Position numbers and translations under genes: made by a program. A stretch of 64,000 nucleotides of DNA, from positions 3,000,001 to 3,064,000 of the forward strand of contig JAQFVV010012536.1 in the NCBI GenBank assembly GCA_028023455.1. The letters are read 5' to 3'. Shown here piece after piece: positions 47,233 through 57,169 of this stretch. Positions within the stretch are counted from its first letter, which is position 1; the number at the start of each line of letters is the position of its first letter. The notes beneath the pieces are model-generated. The model was not told the DNA's origin, did not search any database, and saw only the letters and a list, made by a program, of their open reading frames with translations. Source of the stretch: Epiperipatus broadwayi (taxonomy: Eukaryota > Onychophora > Udeonychophora > Euonychophora > Peripatidae).

Positions 47233-47733
47233 TTAGCAGGTGTAAAATGTAGAATTGTGTCCAGATTTCATGGCATGATCCAGAAATACAGAAGATATAT
47301 TGTTGTTTTTCTGAGCTCTATTATAAGTATACACGTGTCGAGCACGTCTAGTATTAATAGTAGCTTTAGTTTCACCATAATATACAGCTTGGCATCCGTC
47401 TTGAGGGCATGAAATGGAATATACTACATGTGGAGTGAATGATCGATCAATATGATCTTTTGAGTTGTTGATCAATCTGTTAGAATTAGGAGGAGTTCTA
47501 AATCCTATTTTAAACTTATTGATTAATGCTTTAGTTAGTTTGTTAGATATTTTGGAAATGTAATGAATATGGAATTTAGGAAGTTGAATGTGTGGTAAAA
47601 TATTATTCATTTTATTATGGAATTTAGTAATTTTATTTTCAATAGATTTAAATTTAAAACCTGCTGTCATTAAATCTTTAATAAAATTATTCAGATTTTC
47701 TTTTCTGTCTGCTTCATATTTGCAGAGATGCAA
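47233..47733 (-). CDS. Penelope-like element GIY-YIG endonuclease domain (5'-truncated ORF)
   Basis: A 166-codon frame. The first part contains GFRTPPNSNRLINNSKDHID, the linker before the endonuclease in Penelope-like polyproteins. Then VVYSISCPQDGCQAVYYGET (the GIY-YIG equivalents are VYS and YYG) and TRRARHVYTYNRA. Last comes SSVFLDHAMKSGHNSTFYTC, the H...H part of the domain. The frame stops soon after, so the KIKEA tail is out of frame downstream. A linker cysteine motif (CPQDGC) fits the Penelope CCHH-type finger. Known role: nicks target DNA to prime reverse transcription. Partial, probably inactive. Confidence 0.8.
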   Translation of the reverse strand: MHLCKYEADRKENLNNFIKDLMTAGFKFKSIENKITKFHNKMNNILPHIQLPKFHIHYISKISNKLTKALINKFKIGFRTPPNSNRLINNSKDHIDRSFTPHVVYSISCPQDGCQAVYYGETKATINTRRARHVYTYNRAQKNNNISSVFLDHAMKSGHNSTFYTC

Positions 47734-47829
47734 ATTTCTAAATAAGAAAGAATTTAAACAGCAAATTTGTGTGAAGCAGGTGAGTTAGATTTAGAGTGAA
47801 TACAGCTTCTAATTTCAAAAGGCTTAATT

Positions 47830-48304
47830 ATAATCTTGTAATCTATCAACAACTCAAAAGATCATATTGATCGATCATTCATCCCACATGTAGTATATTC
47901 CATTTCATGCCCTCAAGACGGATGCCAAACTGTATATTATGGTGAAACTAAAGCTACTATTAATACTAGACTTGCTCAACACGTGTACATGCCATGAAAT
48001 CTGGACACACTTATACACCTGCTAATCCTGTAAATTATATGCACAGAATCGAGTGATCATAAGAGAAAAATAAAAGAAGCATTCTACATTAATGGAAATA
48101 TTAATGCTATAAATAGAAAAGACACTTGCTTTGATATATCGAAGAAATGGGCCTTGTAACACATGCTAATTTAAATATCTTTGCATATATTTTATTATAT
48201 ATTTTTAAGAAAGATATGATTATGAGGCATGGATCCTCGAAAACGTTCAGCTTATTATTATATTTATTTATAACTTCTCTTTTAAACTTATAAGTTTTTG
48301 TGTT
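47830..48304 (+). pseudogene. Second Penelope arm, broken GIY-YIG region
   Basis: The plus strand repeats the left arm from AACTCAAAAGATCATATTGA onward: VVYSISCPQDGCQTVYYGET, then TRLAQHV. A deletion of about 35-40 bp removes the stretch after HV. It resumes at HAMKSGH, and RKIKEAFYINGNINAINRKD is readable at 48089-48150. It ends at ACTTATAAGTTTTTGTGTT next to the target duplication. Confidence 0.75.
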
Positions 48305-48319
48305 TATGATCTAATATGT

Positions 48320-49638
48320 TAAATCTGGTAAACTTGTCATACGCAATGTGTACCATTGGACATCTGATTTCTACCCTAAACTGCTTACAGTGGCATTTTT
48401 GAATAAATGTACATGATATGGGTAGCTTAGCTGTTCGCCAAAAATTTTAAATAGCATATATGAATCATGAATTATGACACAATATGTTTTGTATCTTTGT
48501 AGAAAAACTATGATTCATCTTCAATGCTCTCCTACCATCATGAAATCTTGCAAATTATTTGAAAACATTCTCATGATTCATGAATTCACAATGTACATTG
48601 TATTAATCATTTCAAAAGTTTCAGTAAAAGATTTGTCCAATTTAAAATACAACTAAATGTTAGTAAGTTGTTTTATTATGGTTTTTATACAAAGATATGA
48701 ACCAATCTGTCATGCTATCGCCTTAAAATATTTGTCACAAATAGCTCAATTATCTACTACATGGCACATGTCAATTCAGAAGTGGTTTTCTAGACAACTT
48801 GGAGAGGAAACTAGTCACTTTTTCACTAAAACATAATGTGTACTTGTTGTTGGTATATATAAACCATCATAATGGGCAGTAATAATCCTAACTTCTTACA
48901 AACTTGGTAAAACTAAGAATAGAAACTGAAGCAACAGCAATCTTATTTATAATTTCCTTGAACAAAGATGGAAAGAAAATTTATTAATTGTCCTTAAATT
49001 TTACAATTTCTTCCTTTCATCAACAGTAAATATGAATGCTAACCAAAATATATTAAGATTTTATCCATTTTCATTCCTGAACAGTGCTATGTGGGATGAT
49101 GATGATGATGATAATAATAATTCCTTGCAAATATAACAAATTTGAAAGATTAAATTTACAACTTACAGATAATATATAATAACTGCAAGACATAGCCAGA
49201 CTCACAGGATATGGTATAATAACAGATGTGCAAGAAAAATGGCGCCAAGTTATATTCAGCAATGTGGCTCAATTTCTTCTTGACATCAGTAAAATCTATT
49301 GATGCTATAATCGAAGAATTGATTTGGCTATTATTTCTATTATAAGATGTACAATATGGAATACCATAAGTTACAATAGCTAGTCATATATATATAATAT
49401 GGAATACCATAAGGTGTGATAGCTGGTCAGTAACTAGCACATATTACCTGCATATTGATAATTCAATCATAAATATTACTTTTTCTGAGTGGTAATACAC
49501 ATGGCATGTCAAAGAAACATTATCAACAACTAGCTATCTAAATGATCAGACTTATTATTATTAATTATATATATAAAATAGAACGAACAGATGTAGATGC
49601 AAAAAAATTGATCAGTTCAAAATTAAAAGAAAAATATG
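48320..49638. other. No gene recognised
   Basis: AT-rich. ATG/ATA triplet repeats near 49095-49120, and a direct repeat of AATATGGAATACCATAAG near 49350 and 49400. No gene. Confidence 0.4.
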
Positions 49639-49643
49639 TTAGG

Positions 49644-50122
49644 TGATATGTCTTGAAGTTCGCCGTGGAGGGTGGTCCAGAAGTTACACTATGGGTCGGA
49701 TCAGGAGTATGAACACTGCGGGGATTATCCGGCCTTAATCGAGGCTCCCTATGTATCTTAGTGCTGCACTGCGCTATGATATCAAATCTCCCGAAGTTGT
49801 TGCCTTCTCCGTTGGCTCTTATATGCCTTCCAGATTATATTCTCCGACGAGTAAATTATTCCTTCTTCCTGGCCGTGGAACTTAAGTGTGACTGCCGATT
49901 TCTGGGAAGGGGTTTTTTCTCTCTATATGGCTATTGTTCTCTAAAGTATATTTTTACCAATGAAATCTCTACATTCTGAGAGCAAAAGCTTATCTCCAAT
50001 CAGAAAGATCCACTTATAAATGTAAGTAAATTCTTATTAGATAAAAGTTATCAATTGCCCCAGGGATTTCTTGAATCTTTTAACCCGTATAATTTTAATC
50101 CAATATATATATATATATAGCA
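49644..50122 (-). repeat. Gypsy 3' LTR (element on the minus strand)
   Basis: 479 bp, from TGATATGTCTTGAAGTTCGC to TATATATAGCA on the plus strand, so TG...CA ends. Nearly identical to the LTR at 54134-54605, with about three substitutions, a 4-bp CTTC difference and TA-repeat length changes. The outer flank is TTAGG (49639-49643). Confidence 0.93.
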
Positions 50123-50139
50123 CTCCTCCCCTTTACTTT
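50123..50139 (-). other. Polypurine tract of the Gypsy element
   Basis: The minus strand reads AAAGTAAAGGGGAGGAG directly next to the 3' LTR, the normal place and composition for plus-strand DNA priming. Confidence 0.75.
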
Positions 50140-50178
50140 AGAGAACCATGGTTCCCCCCCCCCTTTTTTTTCTTTTTT

Positions 50179-53067
50179 TTAACACAAGTAATCTTTAAGG
50201 TAGACAGGAGGCTTCTCTTTGAGGTTTATCTTTCCCACTCTTTGAGGTTTATCTTTCCCTGGTTTAAGATTACTCTCATGTGTGGTTACTTCTTCAGCTA
50301 TTTGGTCAGCTCCCTTCTCTTCTATAATTTCATGATTTAGTACTGTGTAGGGGGGTGACTTGTTTGTTACTCGCTTCTTAATATGGTTTGTGTGGTGAAG
50401 GAATTGTGTGCCCATTTCTGATTCTATGAGTACAATTTTGTTTGAAAGTATTTTTAAGATCACACCTGGTGTCCACTTTTTTTTTAGGGAATCTCTAACC
50501 CAAATGTTTTGACCCACCATAAATTCATTGCATTCCTCTGTCGTAGTTTCAATGGATTCATGTTGTGGGTGTAGTAGTGATAGTTTGGTTCTTAGTTTCC
50601 GGCCTAGTAACCTTTCAGCTGGTGAAATCCCAGTCGATGCTATGGGTGTGAAATGTTGGTAAAGCATTGCTAACTGAAGAACTTCATGGGTTTGTTGAGA
50701 TTCTGATTTGTTAAGGGCTTGCTTTAACTGGTGTACGGCTTTTTCAGCCAGTCCATTTGACTCTGGGTGGTAGGGTGGAGTGTAAATGTGTTTGATACCC
50801 CATTCCCTTGTAAAATCTTTAAATTGGTCTGAGGTAAAACCAGAACCATTATCTGTTACCAGGCTTTCTGGTATTCCATAGAAAGCAAAAATGTCTTTAA
50901 GAGTTGATATTGTTTCATTAGACCCTGTATTTCTAACTAGTCTATATTCTACCCAGTTAGAATATGCATCTATTATAACCAAGAATAGGTTTCCTCTGAA
51001 AGGCCCTGCATGGTCCATGTGGACCCGCTCCCATGGTTTAGTTGCAGTTGGCCATGATGTATACGTTCGCGGTTTCTGATTTGCAGTTGACTGGCAGTTT
51101 GTACATGCCTTTACAGTGTTTTCGATGTCTTTATCTATACCTGGCCACCATACATAGGAACGTGCCAAAGCTTTGGCTCTTACAATTCCAGGATGTCTAT
51201 CATGGATCAAACTTAGGACTGCTGGGCGACCTTGAACTGGTATGATTACTCGATCGCCTATCAGTATGCATTCTTTATTTATTGACAGTTGGTCTCGTGC
51301 TTTCCAGAATGCCACTGGGAGATTGTTGGGTCGTTTAATTGGCCAGCCATTACATATCCAATTCCATAATAGTCTATACCCATCGTCTAATTTAGTCCAT
51401 TTTGCTACTAACTCGCTATTCAACACATTTGATTCCCATGTATCTATGTAGTTTATAGAGACTTGTCCTATTGTTTTTCCATTATTATCTGGTATTCGGG
51501 ACAGTGCATCCGCATGTGTTATAAAGCTGCCTCTCCTGTACTCAAGGGAATAATCATATGCAGATAATATTTCAATCCAACGCAGCATGCGTGGGCTTAA
51601 GTGATCGGGTAATTGTTTTGACCTCGAAAATATTCCCAGTAATGGTTTGTGGTCAGTGATTGCTGTAAAATGCCTTCCATATAGATATTGGTGGAACTTT
51701 TTTATCCCAAAAATGATTGCCAAGGCTTCTTTGTCTAGTTGACTATAGTTCTGTTCAGACCTTGATAATGTTCTTGAAGCATAAGCTATGGGTCGTTCAC
51801 CTTCATCTGTGGGGTGGCTTGTTACTGCTCCTACTCCATATTCTGATGCATCAGTGGTTAATATTACCTGTTCATTGTTATTGTAGTTTATGAGTAGGTC
51901 ATCTGATGTTAGCAAGCTTTTTGTCTTCTTGAATGCATCTTCATGTATTCTATCCCAGCTCCACTTCCGGTTTTTCTCTAATAACTCGTATAACTTGCTG
52001 GCAATGTGGGCTTTCCCTTTAAGAAAACATTCAAAATATCCAATAAGGCCCAGGAAAGATTGTAATTCCTTGACATTCCGAGGTGTTTTTGCATTTTTAA
52101 TAGCCCGTATCTTTTCAGGCATTGGATTTTTACCATTATTGGATATTATATGTCCTAGAAATTTAATTTCTGGAGTATTCCAGATACATTTTTCTTCATT
52201 TAGTCTGGCTCCTGATTTTGCTAGCTTTTCACAAACTTCACGAACCTTGCTCTGGAGTTCTGTCTCTGAATTTGCCATTATTAATATATCATCGAAGTAA
52301 GGTATCACACCATTTATTCCTCGGAGTAGTTGGTCTATGTTTGATTGGAAAATATTTGGTGCGGTGGTAATTCCAAAAGGCAAATGGTTGTATTTAAATA
52401 GACCAAAAGGTGTAGTCAGTGTTAAGATCTCTGCTGACTTTCCTATTACTGGTATTTGGTGAAATGCAGCATTAAGGTCTAATTTTGCATAGTGAGTTGC
52501 TCCCTCGAGAGTGGCTAATACTTCACGCACATTTGGCACTGGATAATTGTTTTTATTTAAAGCTGGGTTAACTGTTATCCGATAATCACCACAGATACGT
52601 ATACTGCCGTCTGGCTTAGTAATGATTACTATAGGTGTCACCCACTCTGAGTTTTCCGTAGGTGTTAATACCCCTTTATTTGTTAACTCTTCCAGTGCAT
52701 TGGCTAGTTTTTCTCGTTGCGCGTATGGCACTCTCCGTGGTTTACACAACACAGGCTTTGCATTCTCCCTAAGCTGTATTTCAACTGGTTTTGTTCTAAT
52801 TTCCCCTAGTTCTTTTTTAAACAATGGCGGGAATGTATTGCGTATTTCCTTTTCAATCATAATTTTTTTTGTGATAGTTATTTTGATGCCCATAGGTTTA
52901 AACCAATTTCTTCCAATTATGGGGTTTGTTTTTCCGTGAATGATATATAACGGGAGATCGGTGATTTTGCTATTTGTTTGTACCGGAACAATAACTTTCC
53001 CAACTATTTCAATGTGTTTCCCGTTTACGTCTTTTGCTATCAGATTTGTTTTTTCTAGATTACTGGT
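50179..53067 (-). CDS. pol: Gypsy/Ty3 pol: protease C-terminus, reverse transcriptase, RNase H, integrase
   Basis: The frame is open from 53067 (after an in-frame TGA) to the stop at 50179. The longest ATG ORF starts at 52893 (904 aa); residues below count from it. The upstream part holds the protease end (NPIIGRNWF). Reverse transcriptase: AKLDLNAAF (D139) and PYFDDIL (YFDD 199-202). RNase H: TTDASEYG (D348), ITDHKP (D414), HADALSR (D462). Integrase: zinc motif H564, H567, C597, C600; catalytic D627 (HMDHAGPF), D681 (TDNGSGF) and E717 (SNGLAEKAV), spaced D-35-E. All catalytic residues are present, so the enzyme part looks intact. Usual order for Gypsy elements (RT before IN). Confidence 0.95.
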   Translation of the reverse strand, partial: TSNLEKTNLIAKDVNGKHIEIVGKVIVPVQTNSKITDLPLYIIHGKTNPIIGRNWFKPMGIKITITKKIMIEKEIRNTFPPLFKKELGEIRTKPVEIQLRENAKPVLCKPRRVPYAQREKLANALEELTNKGVLTPTENSEWVTPIVIITKPDGSIRICGDYRITVNPALNKNNYPVPNVREVLATLEGATHYAKLDLNAAFHQIPVIGKSAEILTLTTPFGLFKYNHLPFGITTAPNIFQSNIDQLLRGINGVIPYFDDILIMANSETELQSKVREVCEKLAKSGARLNEEKCIWNTPEIKFLGHIISNNGKNPMPEKIRAIKNAKTPRNVKELQSFLGLIGYFECFLKGKAHIASKLYELLEKNRKWSWDRIHEDAFKKTKSLLTSDDLLINYNNNEQVILTTDASEYGVGAVTSHPTDEGERPIAYASRTLSRSEQNYSQLDKEALAIIFGIKKFHQYLYGRHFTAITDHKPLLGIFSRSKQLPDHLSPRMLRWIEILSAYDYSLEYRRGSFITHADALSRIPDNNGKTIGQVSINYIDTWESNVLNSELVAKWTKLDDGYRLLWNWICNGWPIKRPNNLPVAFWKARDQLSINKECILIGDRVIIPVQGRPAVLSLIHDRHPGIVRAKALARSYVWWPGIDKDIENTVKACTNCQSTANQKPRTYTSWPTATKPWERVHMDHAGPFRGNLFLVIIDAYSNWVEYRLVRNTGSNETISTLKDIFAFYGIPESLVTDNGSGFTSDQFKDFTREWGIKHIYTPPYHPESNGLAEKAVHQLKQALNKSESQQTHEVLQLAMLYQHFTPIASTGISPAERLLGRKLRTKLSLLHPQHESIETTTEECNEFMVGQNIWVRDSLKKKWTPGVILKILSNKIVLIESEMGTQFLHHTNHIKKRVTNKSPPYTVLNHEIIEEKGADQIAEEVTTHESNLKPGKDKPQRVGKINLKEKPPVYLKDYLC

Positions 53068-53070
53068 TCA

Positions 53071-53379
53071 ATTGCGAAATTGCATTATTGTTTTCCAATC
53101 TCTATAAGCCATTGAAGATATTCCGAAACCGCTGTCAATTTCCATGGCAAATGGTCGGTCAAATATTTTTACTGACAACATTATTTGATCGTTATTAACG
53201 GTTTCCGTATTTTTAATTTCCACTTGCTTGTTGTTTTTACACGCTTCCGCTAAGTGTCCTATTTTCCTGCAATTTCTACATTTACTCTTTTTCCATTTAC
53301 ACATTTTTGCTAAATGTCCGGATTTTCCGCATCTGTAACACTTCATTTCGTCATTTTCATTTCTTTCCGCGAAGTTTAT
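53071..53379 (-). CDS. Gypsy nucleocapsid/protease segment between two in-frame stops
   Basis: Same frame as gag and pol, bounded by a TAA at 53382-53380 and a TGA at 53070-53068. It has two zinc knuckles, CYRCGKSGHLAKMC and CRNCRKIGHLAEAC, then the protease active site MEIDSGFGIS (DSG). The stretch around its start duplicates the end of gag (see finding). The rest of the protease continues after the TGA. Translation across both stops would need readthrough; otherwise the copy is disabled here. Confidence 0.85.
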
Positions 53380-54036
53380 TTATTTACACGTTTTAGCTAA
53401 ATGTCCGGATTTTCCGCACCTGAAACACTTCATTTCGTCATTTCCGTTTAGTTCCACGAGGTTTATTTGACGCCATTCTGCTGCCGTTGTGCTCTGGAAT
53501 TGTTTTGATTGCTCCATAGCCGCTTCGTGTCCGAGGCCCGTTTTGATCGCTGTTTTGTATGTAAGGTCATCGATTGTTAATAACTGCTCTCGGAGCCTCC
53601 CATCAGACATGCCCCATAAGAATTGCTGCAATAGTGCTTCTTCCAAATAATTCCCAAAAACACAATCTTTTGCTAACTCCTGTAGTGCAATATCGAATTT
53701 GCGAGTGTTTTCGCCTCTATTTTGCCTACGATTCTGGAAATGGAGGCGTGCTACATGTTTGGTTGGTTTGGGATCAAAATATTTTTGAAGTATGTCCTGT
53801 AGTTCTGAATATTTCAGTTCTTCTGGTTTTTTCGGGTTACATAAATGATTTGCTGTTTTAATTACATCTGGACCCGCAAAATACAGTAGAGTGGCAATTT
53901 TTCTCTCGTCCTGTACAATATTATTCATTAAAAGGTATTTATCTATGCGGCTTGCATATAGAGGCCATTCTGATTGTCTATGCACGTCAAATTCTCCAAC
54001 GTTTACCTGCGCCATGTTTAATTTGAACGGCGTCAC
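53380..54036 (-). CDS. gag: Gypsy gag (capsid and first zinc knuckle)
   Basis: 218 aa from the ATG at 54036. The capsid-like part (WPLYASRIDKYLLMNNI, LLYFAGPDVI, LQDILQKYFDPKP, FQNRRQNRGENTRKF, FLWGMSDGRLREQLL) matches retrotransposon gag proteins of the K02A2.6/Ty3 type. It ends with a zinc knuckle CFRCGKSGHLAKTC, then K and TAA. It begins about 85 nt inside the primer-binding site. It forms the particle in which reverse transcription occurs. Confidence 0.92.
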   Translation of the reverse strand: MTPFKLNMAQVNVGEFDVHRQSEWPLYASRIDKYLLMNNIVQDERKIATLLYFAGPDVIKTANHLCNPKKPEELKYSELQDILQKYFDPKPTKHVARLHFQNRRQNRGENTRKFDIALQELAKDCVFGNYLEEALLQQFLWGMSDGRLREQLLTIDDLTYKTAIKTGLGHEAAMEQSKQFQSTTAAEWRQINLVELNGNDEMKCFRCGKSGHLAKTCK

Positions 54037-54121
54037 TTATGAATTTGTGAATTTCGGATTACAAATTTCCCGATGTTTATATATTTCTGAATATCTATTT
54101 CTGAATATCCTACTGGTTTGT

Positions 54122-54132
54122 CGACTGCGCCA
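54122..54132 (-). other. Primer-binding site, probably tRNA-Ser
   Basis: The minus strand reads TGGCGCAGTCG starting one base inside the 5' LTR. It is complementary to CGACTGCGCCA, which matches the 3' end (plus CCA) of serine tRNAs of the kind known in insects. The tRNA assignment is from memory of those tRNA ends and should be checked. Confidence 0.65.
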
Positions 54133-54133
54133 A

Positions 54134-54605
54134 TGATATGTCTTGAAGTTCGCCGTGGAGAGTGGTCCAGAAGTTACACTATGGGTCGGATCAGGAGTAT
54201 GAACACTGCGGGGATTATCCGGCCTTAATCGAGGCTCCCTATGTATCTTAGTGCTGCACTGCGCTATGATATCAAATCTCCCGAAGTTGTTGCCTTCTCC
54301 GTTGTCTCTTATATGCCTTCCAGATTATATTCTCCGACGAGTAAATTATTCTTCCTGGCCGTGGAACTTAAGTGTGACTGCCGATTTCTGGGAAGGGGTT
54401 TTTTCTCTCTATATGGCTATTGTTCTCTAAAGTATATTTTTACCAATGAAATCTCTACATTCTGAGAGCAAAAGCTTATCTCCAATCAGAAAGATCCACT
54501 TATAAATGTAAGTAAATTCTTATTAGATAAAAGTTATCAATTGCCCCAGGGATTTCTTGAATCTTTTAACCCGTATAATTTTAATCCAATTATATATATA
54601 TAGCA
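54134..54605 (-). repeat. Gypsy 5' LTR (element on the minus strand)
   Basis: 472 bp, TG...CA ends, partner of 49644-50122. The outer flank TTAGG at 54606-54610 matches 49639-49643, a 5-bp target duplication, confirming one complete insertion of about 4.96 kb. The promoter and polyadenylation signals should lie here; I do not assign them. Confidence 0.93.
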
Positions 54606-54610
54606 TTAGG

Positions 54611-55528
54611 AAAATAATTTTTCAGAGTTTTATAATTTTCTGACATAGAGATAGTTGTTTGTGTGTTTTATTGAAAGAGGGCTTAGTCAACTCCAAATCT
54701 ATTTGTATAAACTGACGTGGGATTTAATATTTATACCTAAATATTTTTTCTGATACTGAAAAATATTAAATTATTTACAAACTATTCTTTGGGTCAATTT
54801 TCTTCTTTTTGTTCTTCAACTGTAATTCCTAAGCAAACGAGTAAAAAAAAAAAAAAAAATACTACAATTTTGTTTTAATAGTATCTTTTTAACTTTGAAG
54901 TTTTTTTTGGCCAATTTTCCATGAACTAATAACATAACCAGGTGTATTAATAGAACCAGGAAGAAAAAGCAACAATTCTGGTTTCCAAACAAAAATGTTC
55001 ATATTTGACCTTTAGGAGAAAATTTAATAATAATCAGAAATGTTAACAAAATATTTCAATTGTTAACAATAAACAAAAAGTTAAATGTAATTTGTAAGGG
55101 CAATAATATCGTTTAAAAAAAAAATTGTTCCAAAAATAAAAACTGCACTAGAAATTACTAATTGCATTTCCAAATAAAGAGCAACCAACCTTTTCCTCAC
55201 TGCTGTAATTACCGACACAATAATTGAAAGGTTTTCATTAAATAATGACAAGAAATTAAGAGAGAAACCAGTTGACTAATCGTTTTTTTTTTAGTGGTTT
55301 CAAAAAATTATAAATTAAATTCATGGTAAATATTTTTAATATAAGCATGCGTGTGTGGTAGTAAATAATGTAAAATGCACATACTAACATTCATAGCATT
55401 TTATGTCACAATATAATCGGTCTTTTTACTTAGGAGTTTGAATATGTGAGACAACTGGGATCAATTCAAGTATCTTATGCTCCAAAGCATGATATTACTA
55501 TTGCACTAAATCTCATAGGCTTTTGTCA
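54611..55528. other. No gene recognised; SINE-like remnant near 55430-55530 (minus)
   Basis: AT-rich with A- and T-runs. The minus strand near 55530-55435 has a degenerate SINE head (TAGTGCAATAGTAATATCAT) and a B-box-like TTGAATTGATCCCAG. Confidence 0.4.
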
Positions 55529-55543
55529 TAATCAGTATTGTCA

Positions 55544-55840
55544 CAGGCAAAACTCTCCATACAGTAGTGCCACTCAGTGCAAGCCAGAATAATCAATGGC
55601 TGCAGTAAGGTTTGTGCATAAAATCCCTATCTAGTGCCTACTCATCCAATATCCCCAGACTAGTTTCTGGCTTGTGGCTTTCATCAGTGAGCCGCCTTGG
55701 ATTTTATGCACAAACCTTCCTGCATCCAGTGATTATTCTGACTTACACTGAGTGATGCTACTGTATTAGAGAATTTAGCCTCTCTGTAAACAGCTTGTGT
55801 AAGCATAAAAATGGTGATCATGTGATGTTTGATGATGGTT
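55544..55840. mobile_element. F1 foldback with minus-strand hammerhead-like motif and 15-bp target duplication
   Basis: Flanked by TAATCAGTATTGTCA (55529-55543) and TAATCAGTAATGTCA (55841-55855), 14 of 15 matching. The left arm starts CAGGCAAAACTCTCCATACA. The right arm is its inverse followed by the tail (AAACAGCTTGTGTAAGC...TGATCATGTGATG). Minus-strand ribozyme at 55693-55651: GCTCA, CTGATGA (55687-55681), AAGC-CACAA-GCCA, GAAA (55667-55664), CTAG with GTC, TGGGGATATT. The core is intact. Stem II has G.C/G.C pairs behind an A.A first position. Confidence 0.8.
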
Positions 55841-55859
55841 TAATCAGTAATGTCATTCA

Positions 55860-56605
55860 TAACACTATGGCCATGAAATGTATCATTACCTGAATTGGAT
55901 TAGGATGATTAACTAAAAAAAGGTAATCCAAAGTAAAAAAAATAAAGCTATTGGACTAACCAAAATATTCTATAAGTTGCTTTGGGACTTGAGAATAATA
56001 ACTTTTACATTAAATAAACCAATGTAACGGAGTGTAGCAACAGCTAGGAAATCTTGTCCGTAATTCTTGGACATTCAATGTGATTAACTTCGAACCTGCA
56101 TGCAGTTGGTAAGTGCATGAGTTAAATTATGCATAATTGTATTACAACGTGAGTATAGTTGTATGCAATCAAATTGATTGCAGAAATTCATCAACTATTA
56201 TAAAGTAACTGATCAATCAATCAAACATGAGCCTAATCATATCACCATCTGGCAATGATATAACCAACCATTTCAGAATGCATACCATGGTTAATGGCAA
56301 TGTTAACATACATTTGAGGTGTAAGTTTGACGGCAAACAAGTTGGCGAACGATGACTAGATTTTTGAATCTTTTGCTTTAACTAGTATTGATTATAACAT
56401 TGGTTTAAAATTAAAACACCATGAAAAATAATAGATGGAATTTTTGTTATTTACTATATACATACATATTAATCCACAAGTGTCAAAATCTAATTAGTTA
56501 CCATATGTAGATCACAATACCATATCCCTAAACTTAAAATAAATCAATAGAATATCAAGAATCTATTACAGTACAATTTATCCAAACCCCACTTTTGAGC
56601 AAAAC
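55860..56605. other. No gene recognised
   Basis: AT-rich with no recognisable feature. Confidence 0.35.
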
Positions 56606-56608
56606 CCT

Positions 56609-56757
56609 TTATTTGTACATATATACATATATCTATGTTTCAAGTGTCCTGAAGTCTTCTTCAAACCTAATTTACTTTAATCTTTGAGTAAATTGGCTCT
56701 GAAGAAGACTGCAGGACAGTCGAAATGTAGGTATATGTATATATGTACAAATAAAGT
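56609..56757. repeat. F3 foldback with two hammerhead-like motifs
   Basis: Palindrome with ends TTTGTACATATATACATATA and its inverse. Plus strand at 56699-56730: CTGAAGAAGACTGCAGGACA then GTCGAAATGTA. The stem GACTG/CAGTC is perfect and followed directly by GAAA. The minus copy at 56662-56636 is diverged. It differs from the hammerhead consensus by one extra A between the core and stem II. Confidence 0.55.
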
Positions 56758-56759
56758 GT

Positions 56760-57165
56760 TCGAAGTGGTTTGAATAAATTGTATTTATATAAGATATTAC
56801 AGAAAATAAAGAAAAGAGTGATTTTTAGTAATATTTCTGAAGAATCTATTGTCAAAACAGTACGGCAATTAAGTAATAAATATAATGTGATTTTAATATA
56901 TGCACACACCCCTAACTAAAACAGAAATTGCATTAAGCCTACTGAATTCATTCTATTATCAAAAATTAAACACATTGAAATAGACCAAATTCTTTTTAAT
57001 GCCTTTATCTTACCTGGACAAGTGTCAAAATGTTTCTTTTCTCTTTTCATACAATGAACAGGTAGATTCTACTTGATTAAATGTGATTGTTTATTTGAAG
57101 TATCTTCTACGTAGTTCTTAAATATTTTAAGGACAGAGGTTAACATACTTATATGTGTTTTTAAT
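56760..57165. other. No gene recognised
   Basis: AT-rich with no recognisable feature. Confidence 0.35.
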
Positions 57166-57169
57166 AAAT

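Larger units (their letters stand above)
46918..48304. mobile_element. Penelope-like element, inverted dimer of 3' ends, 15-bp target duplication
   Basis: TATGATCTAATATGT occurs in direct orientation at 46903-46917 and 48305-48319. Between them, two copies of a Penelope-like 3' region face away from each other. The left one reads on the minus strand from about 47733 out to 46950, the right one on the plus strand from about 47830 out to 48304. Their ends are inverse (AACACAAAAACTTATAAG). Only the left has an extra stretch of about 35 nt (46918-46950). Each arm carries GATTATGAGGCATGGATCCT then CGAAAAC, a hairpin followed by GAAA, with a palindromic AACGTT in the right arm. The reverse transcriptase is absent. 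Confidence 0.8.

Noticed and set aside
54241-54465. Open frame repeated at 49761-49979
   Set aside because: Both are inside the Gypsy LTRs on the strand opposite to the element; repeated only because the LTRs are identical.
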